Below, piece by piece: positions 1 to 8,878 of a stretch of DNA of 64,000 bases. The notes beneath the pieces are model-generated. The model saw only the letters and a list, made by a program, of their open reading frames with translations. It was not told where the DNA came from and did no database searches. Numbering within the stretch: the first letter of the stretch is position 1; every line of letters begins with the position of its first letter. A program made the translations under genes and the position numbers. The stretch is from Acidobacteriaceae bacterium. GTDB lineage: Bacteria > Acidobacteriota > Terriglobia > Bryobacterales > Bryobacteraceae. The stretch lies in the NCBI GenBank assembly GCA_019240405.1, contig JAFAYL010000029.1:16216-80215 (forward strand). The letters run 5' to 3'.

Positions 1-1272
1 GTCATTCAAGTGCGTCAGCGGGACACCTGAGCCGCCTTTGGACATCGCTTTATTGATCTCGATTGGTCGTGACCCGCTCTGCTCCGTGTAGATCATGATC
101 TTTTCATCGGGTGTAAACTGCATTCCGCCCACGGTTGTGGGTCCTTGCGCAATCGTACGAATAGCCCCTCCGGCCACGGGCATCATGAGCAGAGGACTCG
201 TCCCGTGGTCATCGGTGGTAAAGAAAATGTTTTTTGAATCCGGCGACCAAGTGTAGTTCTCTACCCAGCGATCGAGCGAATCCGTCAACGTATTCATCTT
301 GCCCGTTGCCAGCTCGAGCACGGCAAGACGCCACTGATCGCTCTCATAACCGCCCCGAATCTGCGTGCGATAAGCGAGATACTTTCCATCGGGCGAATAG
401 AGCGGCCCCTGATCTGCGCCAGGATTCGTTGTTATTCGCTTCGCTTCTCCGCCAGTCGCATGAACCGTGAACAGATCAGAATTTGTACTCGTGGAGGGAT
501 CGGAATCAGTGATCGCGACATACGTTACATCCACGCTATCAGGCGAAAAGGCGTACTGCTCAGGCCCGCCCAGTGAGAACGGCGGCGTGTTCGGGTCGCC
601 TGGGGTTAGGTCCCAAATTTTGCCACTGCCGTCAGATCTCTGAACGAGAAGATGGGTCCGCCGCTTTCCTTCGTATTGAGTCCAATGGCGATACAGTAAA
701 GCCGTGTAGACGCGCGCGTTCATCTTGCTCGCTGCTTCCTGATCCAGATTTGTTTTATTGCAGGCGGGATCGTACTCCACTCCCGAGGACGCGTTCGCTG
801 GCTCACAGCCCGGATACACATCGCTTACGAACAAAATCAATTTCCCATCCGGAGAAATGGTGACGCCGTCAGCTCCTGTCGGAACGTTGGTGACGGACTT
901 CTGGTCGCTTCCGTTTGGAGTCATCGACCAGACCTGCTGTCCATTGCTGCGATCTGAAATGAACAATATGCGCTTGGAATCGGGCGTCCAGCGCGGCCTC
1001 GTGTTTGAGCTTCCTTCTTTCGTCAACTGTTGCGGGCCGCCGCCCTCGACAGGAACAACATAGATCTGCGTTATCTTCTTGTCACCTGCCACGTCGATTG
1101 TCTGCGCTGTGAAAGCAACGAGTTTTCCATCCGGCGAGAGCTGCGGATCGTCAATTCGAACCAGCTTCATCATTGCGTCAAACGTGAATGGGGCTTTTGC
1201 AGGAATTTGGGGGGAGACGCTAACCACGCCTCCAAAAAACGCGCACAGCACGGCGAGTCGCATGTTTTTCAT
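1..1272 (-). CDS. S9-family prolyl oligopeptidase/acylaminoacyl-peptidase-like protein, N-terminal propeller half (C-terminus beyond left edge)
   Basis: An open frame runs on the minus strand from an ATG at 1272 to the window edge (424 codons, no stop). It begins MKNMRLAVLCAFFGG and ends in a hydrophobic stretch before SPQIPAKAP, which looks like a Sec signal peptide. The body is a run of PD40/WD40-like blades with repeated S-P-D-G-K and T-P-D-S-K turns (SPDGKLVAFTAQT, TPDSKRILFISD, SPDSKNIFFTTDD), as in the beta-propeller of S9 peptidases and TolB. Length, secretion signal and the opening with 'DPQLSPDGKLVAFT' fit the S9C family. The alpha/beta-hydrolase domain with the catalytic Ser-Asp-His would lie left of position 1, so peptidase activity is inferred. 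A pure TolB-like PD40 protein is the alternative. The gene is divergent from the carbonic anhydrase gene at 1372. Confidence 0.75.
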   Translation of the reverse strand, partial: MKNMRLAVLCAFFGGVVSVSPQIPAKAPFTFDAMMKLVRIDDPQLSPDGKLVAFTAQTIDVAGDKKITQIYVVPVEGGGPQQLTKEGSSNTRPRWTPDSKRILFISDRSNGQQVWSMTPNGSDQKSVTNVPTGADGVTISPDGKLILFVSDVYPGCEPANASSGVEYDPACNKTNLDQEAASKMNARVYTALLYRHWTQYEGKRRTHLLVQRSDGSGKIWDLTPGDPNTPPFSLGGPEQYAFSPDSVDVTYVAITDSDPSTSTNSDLFTVHATGGEAKRITTNPGADQGPLYSPDGKYLAYRTQIRGGYESDQWRLAVLELATGKMNTLTDSLDRWVENYTWSPDSKNIFFTTDDHGTSPLLMMPVAGGAIRTIAQGPTTVGGMQFTPDEKIMIYTEQSGSRPIEINKAMSKGGSGVPLTHLND

Positions 1273-1371
1273 TCTAACGGCGGATGTTAGGATGGCTTAA
1301 GAACGACGACTGTGAGCTAGTCTGTCTACCGCGCACCGGAAGTTAGCGGTTGCGCTCATCGGTATCTCTTC

Positions 1372-1887
1372 ATGATCCAGGCTTATCGGGGCGTAATGCC
1401 GCGCATCGCGGATTCCGCATTCGTTCATTCCAGCGCTCAAATTATAGGCGACGTGGTTATAGGTGAGCGCACAAGTGTTTGGCCAAACGTCAGTATTCGT
1501 GGTGACGTAAACTACGTGCGCGTTGGGAACGAAACCAGTATTCAAGACAACACCGTCTTGCACGTAGATCGCGACCTCTATCCCTGCATCATTGGAAATC
1601 GCGTCACCGTCGGTCATGCCGTGGTGCTGCATGGATGCGAAGTAGAAGATGGCGCGCTGATCGGAATTGGAGCGCTTGTACTGAACGGAGCAAAGATCGG
1701 CGCTGGCGCAGTGGTCGCGGCTGGCGCTCTCGTGACGGAAGGCATGCAGGTACCGCCCCAAACCGTCGTTATGGGCAGCCCCGCTAAGATACGGCGCGAG
1801 GTGAGCGCAGAAGAAGCAGAGCGGTTTCGGAAGAACTGCGATAGCTACGTCGAAATCACGGCTGCCTACAAGGACGAGCAATCTTGA
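1372..1887 (+). CDS. gamma-carbonic anhydrase family protein (left-handed beta-helix)
   Basis: A 171-residue protein made almost wholly of hexapeptide repeats of the left-handed beta-helix fold (IGDVVIGERTSVWPNVSIRGD, IGAGAVVAAGALV). It keeps the three metal-ligand histidines in the usual places: LHVD, then GHAVVLHGC. This is the YrdA/CaiE/PaaY branch of gamma-class carbonic anhydrases, a trimeric cytoplasmic zinc or iron enzyme interconverting CO2 and bicarbonate, although many members have no demonstrated activity. The start at 1372 gives the family's usual opening (MIQAYRGVMPRIADSAFV). The stop overlaps the hisS start (TTGA), so the two are probably co-translated. Confidence 0.9.
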   Translation: MIQAYRGVMPRIADSAFVHSSAQIIGDVVIGERTSVWPNVSIRGDVNYVRVGNETSIQDNTVLHVDRDLYPCIIGNRVTVGHAVVLHGCEVEDGALIGIGALVLNGAKIGAGAVVAAGALVTEGMQVPPQTVVMGSPAKIRREVSAEEAERFRKNCDSYVEITAAYKDEQS

Positions 1888-3143
1888 TCCGCGCCGTTAA
1901 AGGCATGCGGGATATCCTGCCCCCCGTGAGCGGAATTTGGAACCAGGTCGAAGCAGCCTCAAGACGCATGTTCGCGCGCTTTAATTACCGCGAAATCCGT
2001 ACTCCGATTCTTGAAGAGACTGCCCTTTTTACGCGCAGTGTTGGCGAAGAGAGCGATATCGTCTCCAAAGAGATGTATACCTTCGAAGATCGAGACGGCA
2101 GTTCGTTGACGCTCCGTCCCGAGAACACCGCGCCCGTTTTACGTGCCTACATTGAACACCGGCTCGATCAGCAATCGGGTGTGCAAAGGCTCTATTACTT
2201 AGGCCCCATGTTTCGCCGCGAGCGTCCCCAGAAGGGCCGGTTCCGGCAGTTCTATCAAATTGGCGCTGAAGCGATCGGTTCTGATTCGCCGGCCATCGAC
2301 GCCGAAATGATCGAGCTCGTCGTTCGCATTCTCGAGCAGCTACAAATTGGAAGCTTTGAGTTGCTGATTAATTCCATTGGCTCGAAGGATTCTCGCGCGA
2401 GATACAACGAAACCTTGCGAGTCCAATTGAAGGAGCTCGCGCCTCGCCTCTGTGAAGATTGTAGGCGCCGTGCCGAAACGAATCCGTTGCGTGTACTCGA
2501 TTGTAAAGTGCCCCAAGATCAGCCGCTCATTGACCAGCTTCCATCCATTCTTGACTACTTGGATCCCGAAGATGAAGATCACTTTCGGCGCGTGCGCGAG
2601 TTTCTCGATAATCGCCAGATCGCCTACACGGTAAAACCCCGGCTGGTTCGCGGCCTCGATTATTATTCGCGCACAACGTTTGAAATTACCCACGGATCTC
2701 TCGGCGCGCAGAACTCAATCTTGGGCGGCGGCCGGTATGACGGCTTGGCCGAGAGCCTCGGATCGAAAGTTCCGGCCCCGGGGATCGGTTTCTCAATCGG
2801 AGAAGACCGGCTGGTCATGATTGCTGAAGAAAACTCAAGTATGCACATGCCGGCTTTGGATCTTTACCTCGCCCCCATGGGCGATGTCGCCATTCGCCAC
2901 TCTGGCGTGCTCGCGCGAGAGATCCGAGACCTGGATATTTCGGTTGAAGTCGGGGTGGATCACAAATTGAAGCGCATGCTGGAAATTGCAAACAAACTAG
3001 GCGCTCGATACACGCTGCTCGTCGGCGATGAAGAGATCGTGACACAAACCTACACCCTGAAAGATATGAAGTCGGGAGACCAAGTACGGCTGACCCGCCA
3101 AGAGCTCCTAGATCGGTTGGCTGGCAGCAAGAAAGAAGAGTAG
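1884..3143 (+). CDS. hisS: histidyl-tRNA synthetase
   Basis: A 419-residue class II synthetase that charges tRNA-His with histidine in the cytoplasm. Visible motifs: motif 1 region (YREIRTPILEETALFTRSVG), motif 2 (YLGPMFRRERPQKGRFRQF), the histidine-binding HisA box (LVRGLDYYSRTTFEI) and motif 3 (GIGFSIGEDRL). The C-terminal ~90 residues form the anticodon-binding domain (LDLYLAPMGD onward). The start is taken as TTG 1884, overlapping the carbonic anhydrase stop, because AAGGA at 1870-1874 sits 9 nt upstream and the product then begins MIRAVKGMRDILP, as in other HisRS. The first ATG (1905) would cut into the conserved opening. aspS follows 6 nt downstream, forming a synthetase pair. Confidence 0.96.
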   Translation: MIRAVKGMRDILPPVSGIWNQVEAASRRMFARFNYREIRTPILEETALFTRSVGEESDIVSKEMYTFEDRDGSSLTLRPENTAPVLRAYIEHRLDQQSGVQRLYYLGPMFRRERPQKGRFRQFYQIGAEAIGSDSPAIDAEMIELVVRILEQLQIGSFELLINSIGSKDSRARYNETLRVQLKELAPRLCEDCRRRAETNPLRVLDCKVPQDQPLIDQLPSILDYLDPEDEDHFRRVREFLDNRQIAYTVKPRLVRGLDYYSRTTFEITHGSLGAQNSILGGGRYDGLAESLGSKVPAPGIGFSIGEDRLVMIAEENSSMHMPALDLYLAPMGDVAIRHSGVLAREIRDLDISVEVGVDHKLKRMLEIANKLGARYTLLVGDEEIVTQTYTLKDMKSGDQVRLTRQELLDRLAGSKKEE

Positions 3144-3149
3144 AAGCGC

Positions 3150-4931
3150 ATGCCAGAAGTGCAACTGGATCTGCTTGGCGGTTTGCGCCGAACCCATACC
3201 TGCGGAGAGCTGCGCGCGAGTGATGCCGGGAAGCCGGCGTTGCTCATGGGCTGGGTACATCGCCGCCGCGACCTGGGGGGTCTGATCTTCATTCATTTGC
3301 GCGACCGGGACGGAATAACACAGCTCGTCTTGGACGAGAGCAGGAATCCGGAGACGCACAGGCGCGCGCAAGATCTCAGCTCGGAGTTCGTCATTGCAGC
3401 GGAGGGAACCGTGTCGCTGCGAAGCGCCGAAACGGTTAACACGAGTCTCGCGACAGGCGCCATAGAAGTTGCCGTGTCTAGGATCTGGATCTTAAACGAA
3501 TCCCGCACGCCGCCATTCCCGCTGGAAGGCAGCGGAGACGTTAAGGAAGACGTCCGCCTAAAATATCGCTACATCGATCTGCGCCGCCCCCGCATGCAGC
3601 GCAACATCATTATGCGATCGAAGATCTCTCTCGCCATCCGGCAGGCACTCTTTGAACAAGGATTTCTCGAGATTGAAACACCATTCATGACGCGCTCGAC
3701 CCCCGAAGGAGCTCGCGACTACCTTGTACCAAGCCGCGTGCAACCTGGAAATTTCTATGCACTTCCGCAGTCGCCGCAGCTCTTCAAGCAATTACTCATG
3801 GTCAGCGGCTACGATCGCTATTTTCAGATCGTGCGCTGCTTCCGAGATGAGGATATGCGCGCCGACCGCCAAGCTGAATTCACTCAGATCGACCTCGAAA
3901 TGTCTTTTCCCCAGCAGGAGCAGATCTATGAAGTAATTCAGCCGTTGATTCGTAAAGTATGCGAGGCGGCCGGCAAACCTGCTGCCAAAGAGATTCCGCG
4001 GATGACCTATGCAGAAGCGATGCGGTCGTATGGCAGCGATAAACCCGATTTACGGATTCCGCCGTTCCATTGCGTCGAAGATCTTTTCACAGGGACAAGC
4101 CTGACTACAAATGGTCTGCCCCTGGTGGCCATTCACATTCCGAAGACCGGCCAGCTAAGCCGCAAAGAGCGCGATGAAATCAAAGCACTCGGCCAGGAAC
4201 GCGGGCTACGAATCTATGACGATCTCAAGCGCCTCGAGCGAGATTTCCCCGAACCTGTTACTCGGCTTCGCGGGCGAATCAATCAGGCCGAAGATGATCT
4301 GCTTGTTCTCGCGGCCTGGGCGGGCGAGGAAAAAGGCGCGCTGCCGGAGCAGACCGCGCTGCAAGCGTGTGGACAACTTCGCTTGTCAATTGCGCAGAAG
4401 TATAACGACCGGCACAAGCTTCTCGATCCGGAGGTATTCAAGTTTCTTTGGGTCACCGATTTCCCGATGTTCGAGTGGGATGAGGAACAGAAGCGCTGGA
4501 ACGCGGCGCATCACCCGTTCACGTCCGTGCACGACGAGGATCTCGAAAAGCTCACGAGTGATCCGGCGCATTGTCGCGCGAAATCCTACGATCTCGTTCT
4601 CAATGGAGTCGAGCTCGGTTCCGGCTCCATACGTATTCATCGTCGCGACCTTCAAACCAAAGTCTTTCGAGCGCTCGGATTCAGCGAAGAAGAAGCCCGC
4701 CAGCGTTTTGGTTTCCTGCTAGAAGCACTCGAATATGGAGCGCCACCACACGGCGGAATTGCTCTCGGCTTGGACCGCCTCGTGATGATTCTGGCAGGCG
4801 AGCAGTCGATTCGAGAAGTGATTCCGTTCCCAAAGACAGCAAAAGGCACGGACCTGATGTGTGATGCGCCCTCGCCCGTGCCGGACCGCCAGCTTCGCGA
4901 GCTCGGGCTCCGCCTCAGCAAACCGCAATGA
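3150..4931 (+). CDS. aspS: aspartyl-tRNA synthetase
   Basis: A full-length bacterial-type AspRS (593 residues) with an N-terminal OB-fold anticodon-binding domain (GWVHRRRDLGGLIFIHLRD), class II motif 2 (FRDEDMRADRQAEFTQID), the bacterial insertion (GAD) domain around residues 280-410, the HHPFT segment and motif 3 (GIALGLDRLVMIL). It charges tRNA-Asp. In the OB fold the discriminating position is Leu-Gly (RDLGG). Non-discriminating AspRS usually carry His-Gly there, so this enzyme is probably discriminating (inference from family knowledge). It lies 6 nt after hisS in the same operon. Confidence 0.96.
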   Translation: MPEVQLDLLGGLRRTHTCGELRASDAGKPALLMGWVHRRRDLGGLIFIHLRDRDGITQLVLDESRNPETHRRAQDLSSEFVIAAEGTVSLRSAETVNTSLATGAIEVAVSRIWILNESRTPPFPLEGSGDVKEDVRLKYRYIDLRRPRMQRNIIMRSKISLAIRQALFEQGFLEIETPFMTRSTPEGARDYLVPSRVQPGNFYALPQSPQLFKQLLMVSGYDRYFQIVRCFRDEDMRADRQAEFTQIDLEMSFPQQEQIYEVIQPLIRKVCEAAGKPAAKEIPRMTYAEAMRSYGSDKPDLRIPPFHCVEDLFTGTSLTTNGLPLVAIHIPKTGQLSRKERDEIKALGQERGLRIYDDLKRLERDFPEPVTRLRGRINQAEDDLLVLAAWAGEEKGALPEQTALQACGQLRLSIAQKYNDRHKLLDPEVFKFLWVTDFPMFEWDEEQKRWNAAHHPFTSVHDEDLEKLTSDPAHCRAKSYDLVLNGVELGSGSIRIHRRDLQTKVFRALGFSEEEARQRFGFLLEALEYGAPPHGGIALGLDRLVMILAGEQSIREVIPFPKTAKGTDLMCDAPSPVPDRQLRELGLRLSKPQ

Positions 4932-4947
4932 ATGACATACTTGCTAT

Positions 4948-5448
4948 ATGGCGGTAGGCACGCAGATCTCTGTCGAAGAGTACCTACACACTGTTTATCG
5001 GCCCGACTGCGATTACGTCGATGGCGTCGTTGAGGAGCGCAATTTGGGAGAGTGGGATCACAGCACGGTCCAAACCCAACTAGCTGTATTTTTCAGTAGA
5101 TTTCGAAATATAGGGTTGCTGGCTCGAACGGAGTTGCGGATGCGCATCCGTGAAGGCAAATATCGCGTGCCGGATCTGGTTGTGACCTCCGGCGCGCCAT
5201 CGGAGCAAGTTCTAACGAAACCTCCTCTCCTTTGCATCGAGGTTCTCTCGAGAGACGACACCCTCTCGCGAATGAACCAGCGTGTCCAAGAGTACCTGGC
5301 CTTCGGCGTGCCCGTTGTATGGGTGGTCGATCCAGCCGAAAAAACCGTATGGATTTATCGCCAAAACGGAATGCAAGAGGCCACCGGCGAAGCCATCAAG
5401 TTGGACGGCACGGATATAGAAGTGCCGTTCTCTGAAATTTTTGACTAG
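4948..5448 (+). CDS. Uma2-family (DUF820) restriction-endonuclease-fold protein
   Basis: A 166-residue protein with the DUF820/Uma2 pattern: an N-terminal 'SVEEYLHTVYRPDCDYVDGVVEER' type segment, the PD-(D/E)XK-like core (YRVPDLVVTSG, then PPLLCIEVLSRDDTLSRM) and the late VPVVWVVDPAEKTVWIY strand-turn-strand. The family is a predicted nuclease that is common in multiple copies in acidobacteria and cyanobacteria; its biological role is not established. It starts 16 nt after the aspS stop and may be transcribed with it. Confidence 0.85.
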   Translation: MAVGTQISVEEYLHTVYRPDCDYVDGVVEERNLGEWDHSTVQTQLAVFFSRFRNIGLLARTELRMRIREGKYRVPDLVVTSGAPSEQVLTKPPLLCIEVLSRDDTLSRMNQRVQEYLAFGVPVVWVVDPAEKTVWIYRQNGMQEATGEAIKLDGTDIEVPFSEIFD

Positions 5449-5545
5449 ATTGTCGACGATCTCGACGGCACTCTTAGAACGCTGCTGAAGAGGGCGTTCA
5501 GGTAGATGATCTTCAGCGGCTGATTAGCGGCCGACTCCCCAGACG

Positions 5546-6294
5546 CTACTTGCTTGCGCTCCATGCGCGCTGCACAAATCCAAACATCTCGGGCGTGATG
5601 CGGAAGGGCTGCGCCTTTTGCTGAACATGCTCGGGCCAGTTTAGCTTGTCAGCCCACATCCGGGCAAGCCCTTGCGTGATCTCCGGGTCGCCTCCGGTAA
5701 ACCCTTCGACTAGCTCCCTCCACCTTCGGCCCAATTCCTGCCCGTGAGACCCGGCTGGATCCTCCGCTTGATCTATTGCTGTCTGGACTTCATCAATCAG
5801 CTCCAGCCATTGTTTGCTGACTTGCTCCTGCAATTCGGGATTCCACTGCTTCTGTCGGTCCTTAATCTTCGCTTGAGCGGATTCGTTGTGATATCGCAAT
5901 GCCCAATTCTCGTTCTCTTGCATTTCAATCACCTCAATGATGTTTTTCAATAGCTGCATGTCTGGAGCGCGCCCTCCGGCCGAGGCCAATTCGGCGTGCC
6001 GAATTGCGTCAATTGCACGATCAAGTAAGCGCCGTTTCTGCTCTAACACACCCCGCTGCTTTCGCATCGCCTCTGAAATTCCACCGGACTTCTCACAGAG
6101 CGGGGTTCGGATCTCTTTCAGAGGCAGGCCGATAAACCTAAGTGTCACGATTTGCTCCAGGCGCTCCAAGTCTGAAGCCACGTACAGGCGATACCCTGCG
6201 TTCGACCGCTTAGGTTTGAGCAGGTTCAAGTGATCGTAATGATGTAGCGCCCGTACGGTAACTCCTGCCAGCTTTGCGAACTCGATTTCATCAT
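5546..6294 (-). CDS. MerR-family transcriptional regulator with TipAS-like effector domain; 5' end apparently frameshifted
   Basis: The intact frame gives VRALHHYDHLNLLKPKRSNAGYRLY (helix-turn-helix of TipA-type MerR proteins, given here in part), a dimerisation helix and a C-terminal TipAS-like domain (KQWNPELQEQVSKQW; LGRRWRELVEGFTGGDPEI). In that frame no ATG, GTG or TTG exists between an upstream stop (about 6310) and TTG 6229, which would delete half of the HTH. Two ATGs (6294, 6291) lie in a frame one base off, at a run of three A (6286-6288). One extra A would read MMKIEFAKLAGVTVRALHHYD, a textbook start. I infer a one-base deletion or a sequence error. If real, the gene is inactive or makes a protein without a full HTH. 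Confidence 0.7.
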
Positions 6295-6320
6295 CGGGTT
6301 TGACGTAACGTCAGAGTCAA
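6290..6320 (-). promoter_or_regulatory. MerR-type operator/promoter with a perfect 13-bp palindrome
   Basis: TGACGTTACGTCA (6301-6313) is a perfect palindrome around one central base. On the minus strand it follows TTGACT (6320-6315), and GATGAT (6295-6290) lies 19 bp downstream. A dyad centred in an over-long 19-bp spacer is the hallmark of MerR-family autoregulated promoters. The proposed -10 overlaps the two candidate ATGs of the adjacent regulator, so a transcript from it would begin inside the gene; the geometry is therefore not fully explained. Confidence 0.5.
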
Positions 6321-6386
6321 GAGAATTATTTTCGTGTTGTTGAACGTCGCTTGGAAAGCTTATCTGATCTGGCGTGAACTGAGTGG

Positions 6387-7760
6387 CTAAACCTTTACAG
6401 GCTTATCAACCGATTTCCAGTTCTTCTCGTCCCAATACTTCACCCGGCCTTCGCGGTATGCTTCAACAGACAAAGTGATTAGAACCTGCGCGTGGGCGGC
6501 AGTCTCAACATCCAGATGGGGTTTTTCCCTGCTGCGCATGCATTGCAGAAAATTGCCTATGTGCGCCTGCATCATGTCGGTCTGTTCAACCGGTATTTTT
6601 GTCTCATCCTGGCCGAACTTGTAATCGTGGAATGGATGGCGTCCCTCTTGACCTTCGATCCGAACTAATTCCGGCCGCACGGTGATATTTTCAGTACGCC
6701 GCTCGAACATTCCATGCTCCACCATAATGATGGTTCCTTCATGGCCCCGAATCAGACCCGGAATATGTTGCGAGTTTGCCATGGAAGAGCTCAAGACCAG
6801 CGAGTGTCCTTCCGGATACTCCGCGAGCACGTGGAATGTATCCGGAACTTCGCGATCGTTTGTAAACACGTATTTCCCGCCCGAGGCAGTGACCTTGGAC
6901 GGATATTGCGGTTTGTCCCAACAAATGTTCAGCGGAGCCACAACATGGAAGAACAGATCTGTCGCGATGCCGCCTGAATAGTCCCAATATTTGCGGAAGC
7001 GGAAGAAGCGATCCGCATCGTACGGCCGTGAGGCTGCCGGTCCAAGCCAGGTTTTCCAATCGATGTGGTTGTCACCTGACGCATCAGGACCCGCGTCCTG
7101 ATCGATGGGCCAGTTCCACTCGCCCTCGATCGAATTGCGATGATACGATCCCTGGCTCATGATCATTTTTCCGATCATTCCGTCGGCGATCGCCTTCTTC
7201 GCTTTCCACCACTGATCGGCTGATGTTGTTTGTGAGCCTACCTGCAGTACGCGTTTCGTTTCGCGAACCGTGTCGACCAACTGCCTGATCTCCTTAATGG
7301 TGTGACACATCGGCTTTTCGAGATACACATCCTTGCCTTGATCCATCGCATCAAGCGCAATGTGAGCATGCCAGTGGTCTGGAGTCGCAACGATAACCGC
7401 ATCCACTTCCGGAAGAGCGAGCACCTCGCGATAATCGCCGAAGCCTTTACACTTGTATTTCTCCGCCTCGGTCCGCTTACGTTTCTCATAGACATCGCAA
7501 ACGGCAACTATCTGGCACGCGTTGTTGTTCTCTTGGGCGTACTTGGTAAAGGACTCACCGTCATCCGAGCCACGGCCGCCGCAACCAATCAGCCCGATAT
7601 TGATGCGATCATTCGCTCCAATGACGCGGCTTGGATTTACTCTTGAGCTTCGGGAGGCTGGGCGTGAAAACGCGGCGCTAGCCAGTGCTGCTCCAGCACC
7701 GATTCCGCCGGTGCGTTTTAAAAAATCTCTGCGATCCAACTCTTCGATCGACATGGCCAC
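6387..7760 (-). CDS. Tat-exported Gfo/Idh/MocA-family oxidoreductase
   Basis: A 457-residue protein with a twin-arginine signal ([21 protein letters not shown]) and a Rossmann-fold NAD(P)-binding start ([13 protein letters not shown]). It has the family motif EKP ([11 protein letters not shown]) after the [15 protein letters not shown] segment, then a C-terminal alpha/beta domain ([17 protein letters not shown]). These secreted dehydrogenases are abundant in acidobacteria and planctomycetes and act on sugars or sugar-like substrates with a tightly bound cofactor; the substrate cannot be read from the sequence. The start may be the ATG at 7760 or the one two codons later. It stands alone between the MerR gene and the ATPase, both on the same strand. 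Confidence 0.88.
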   Translation of the reverse strand: MAMSIEELDRRDFLKRTGGIGAGAALASAAFSRPASRSSRVNPSRVIGANDRINIGLIGCGGRGSDDGESFTKYAQENNNACQIVAVCDVYEKRKRTEAEKYKCKGFGDYREVLALPEVDAVIVATPDHWHAHIALDAMDQGKDVYLEKPMCHTIKEIRQLVDTVRETKRVLQVGSQTTSADQWWKAKKAIADGMIGKMIMSQGSYHRNSIEGEWNWPIDQDAGPDASGDNHIDWKTWLGPAASRPYDADRFFRFRKYWDYSGGIATDLFFHVVAPLNICWDKPQYPSKVTASGGKYVFTNDREVPDTFHVLAEYPEGHSLVLSSSMANSQHIPGLIRGHEGTIIMVEHGMFERRTENITVRPELVRIEGQEGRHPFHDYKFGQDETKIPVEQTDMMQAHIGNFLQCMRSREKPHLDVETAAHAQVLITLSVEAYREGRVKYWDEKNWKSVDKPVKV

Positions 7761-7824
7761 TTCCTTGAGGGAAGTATACTTGACGAACCTCTGGCGGGAA
7801 CTGGCGCCGAGCCGGTGACGAGTC

Positions 7825-8724
7825 TTAACTGCCTATAGAGACGGGGGCTTCAGGAAAATGCTCTTCGCCCAGTCCGAATCGTGATCGCCCGCGCCGTCCT
7901 CGATTACTGCCAGGCCATTCGAGCCGCATATCCTGCGAAACTTCGTCGAGCATGGCGAATGTCGCGACGCGCTGCTCCATCGCGAACACCGTCACGAGCA
8001 GATTGTCGCAAAGCGCATTGATGAGGCGGGGGATGCCCGCCGTCCGCGTATGGATCTCTTCCATCAGCTCAGGCGAGAAAATCTTCTGATTCGGCATGCC
8101 CGCGCGCGCCAGCCTCGTTTCGATATAGGCTTTCGATTCCTCAGCCGTTAGAGGATTCAAGTTGCAACGGAGCACAATGCGCTGCTTTAATTGGCGCAAA
8201 TCCGGAGAATCGAGCTTTCGTTCAAGCTCCGGCTGCCCGGCCAAAATGATTTGCAGCAGCTTGCCCTGCCGGTTTTCCAGGTTCCCCAACAGGCGGATCT
8301 CTTCGAGTACGTCCCAGCTCAAGTTGTGAGCCTCATCGACGATCAGGACGCACGTACGCCCGCGCTCCGTTTGCTGCAGCAATAACGCGTTCAGCGCAAA
8401 TAGAACCGCCGTTTTCGACTTTCGGTCGCAATGCAAATCGAAGTCGTATGCCATCATTTCGAAAAACTGATCCGGCGTTAATCGGGAATTGAAAATAAAC
8501 GCGAACTCGATGCGCTGCGAATCCAAATAATCTCGCAGGCACTCGAGCATGGTCGTTTTGCCGGTTCCAACTTCTCCCGTCAGGACGATAAAGCCTTTCC
8601 GGCTGCGAACCCCGTAGATTAAGTTCGCCAGCGCCTCTTCGTGCTGAGCACTCCGGTAAAGGAACTCTGGATCAGGGCTTAAGTTGAACGGATTTTCCGA
8701 AAACCCAAAATACGCCTTATACAT
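7825..8724 (-). CDS. ExeA/GspA-like AAA ATPase
   Basis: A 299-residue AAA+ ATPase beginning [21 protein letters not shown], the standard opening of ExeA/GspA-type proteins. Walker A is GEVGTGKTT (residues ~50-58) and Walker B is [12 protein letters not shown] sensor region ([23 protein letters not shown]) and a C-terminal winged-helix-like lid ([15 protein letters not shown]) follow. No peptidoglycan-binding domain or transmembrane segment is visible. In this family the ATPase assists secretin or pilus assembly, so it may serve the secretion operon at 30987-38994 (inference). It lies 154 nt after csm5 on the same strand, but I do not regard it as a CRISPR component. Confidence 0.85.
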   Translation of the reverse strand: MYKAYFGFSENPFNLSPDPEFLYRSAQHEEALANLIYGVRSRKGFIVLTGEVGTGKTTMLECLRDYLDSQRIEFAFIFNSRLTPDQFFEMMAYDFDLHCDRKSKTAVLFALNALLLQQTERGRTCVLIVDEAHNLSWDVLEEIRLLGNLENRQGKLLQIILAGQPELERKLDSPDLRQLKQRIVLRCNLNPLTAEESKAYIETRLARAGMPNQKIFSPELMEEIHTRTAGIPRLINALCDNLLVTVFAMEQRVATFAMLDEVSQDMRLEWPGSNRGRRGRSRFGLGEEHFPEAPVSIGS

Positions 8725-8878
8725 AGTCGGGTTTCGAGCTAATGGGAATGGCTACCGGTCGAGACGCAATCGTCATTAAATGTAGAGTCCGCTCCCCTGC
8801 CCCCCTCTCATATAGATTATCGGCAAAGCTGGAGCCAAAATTCACGGCCCCACTGCCGGTTTCGAAAGGCGTTGGATC

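Noticed and set aside
5484..5517. GCTGAAGA / TCTTCAGC inverted repeat between the Uma2 and MerR genes as a terminator
   Set aside because: An 18-bp loop and no T tract on either strand make an intrinsic terminator unlikely.
7825..8724. ExeA-like ATPase as a TnsC-like partner of the CRISPR operon
   Set aside because: Its N-terminus and domain order are those of secretion-type ExeA/GspA proteins, a 154-nt gap separates it, and no transposase genes exist nearby.
8725..8878. Possible CRISPR repeat or leader between csm5 and the ExeA-like gene
   Set aside because: No repeated unit of 24-40 bp with spacers is present; the stretch is unique sequence.
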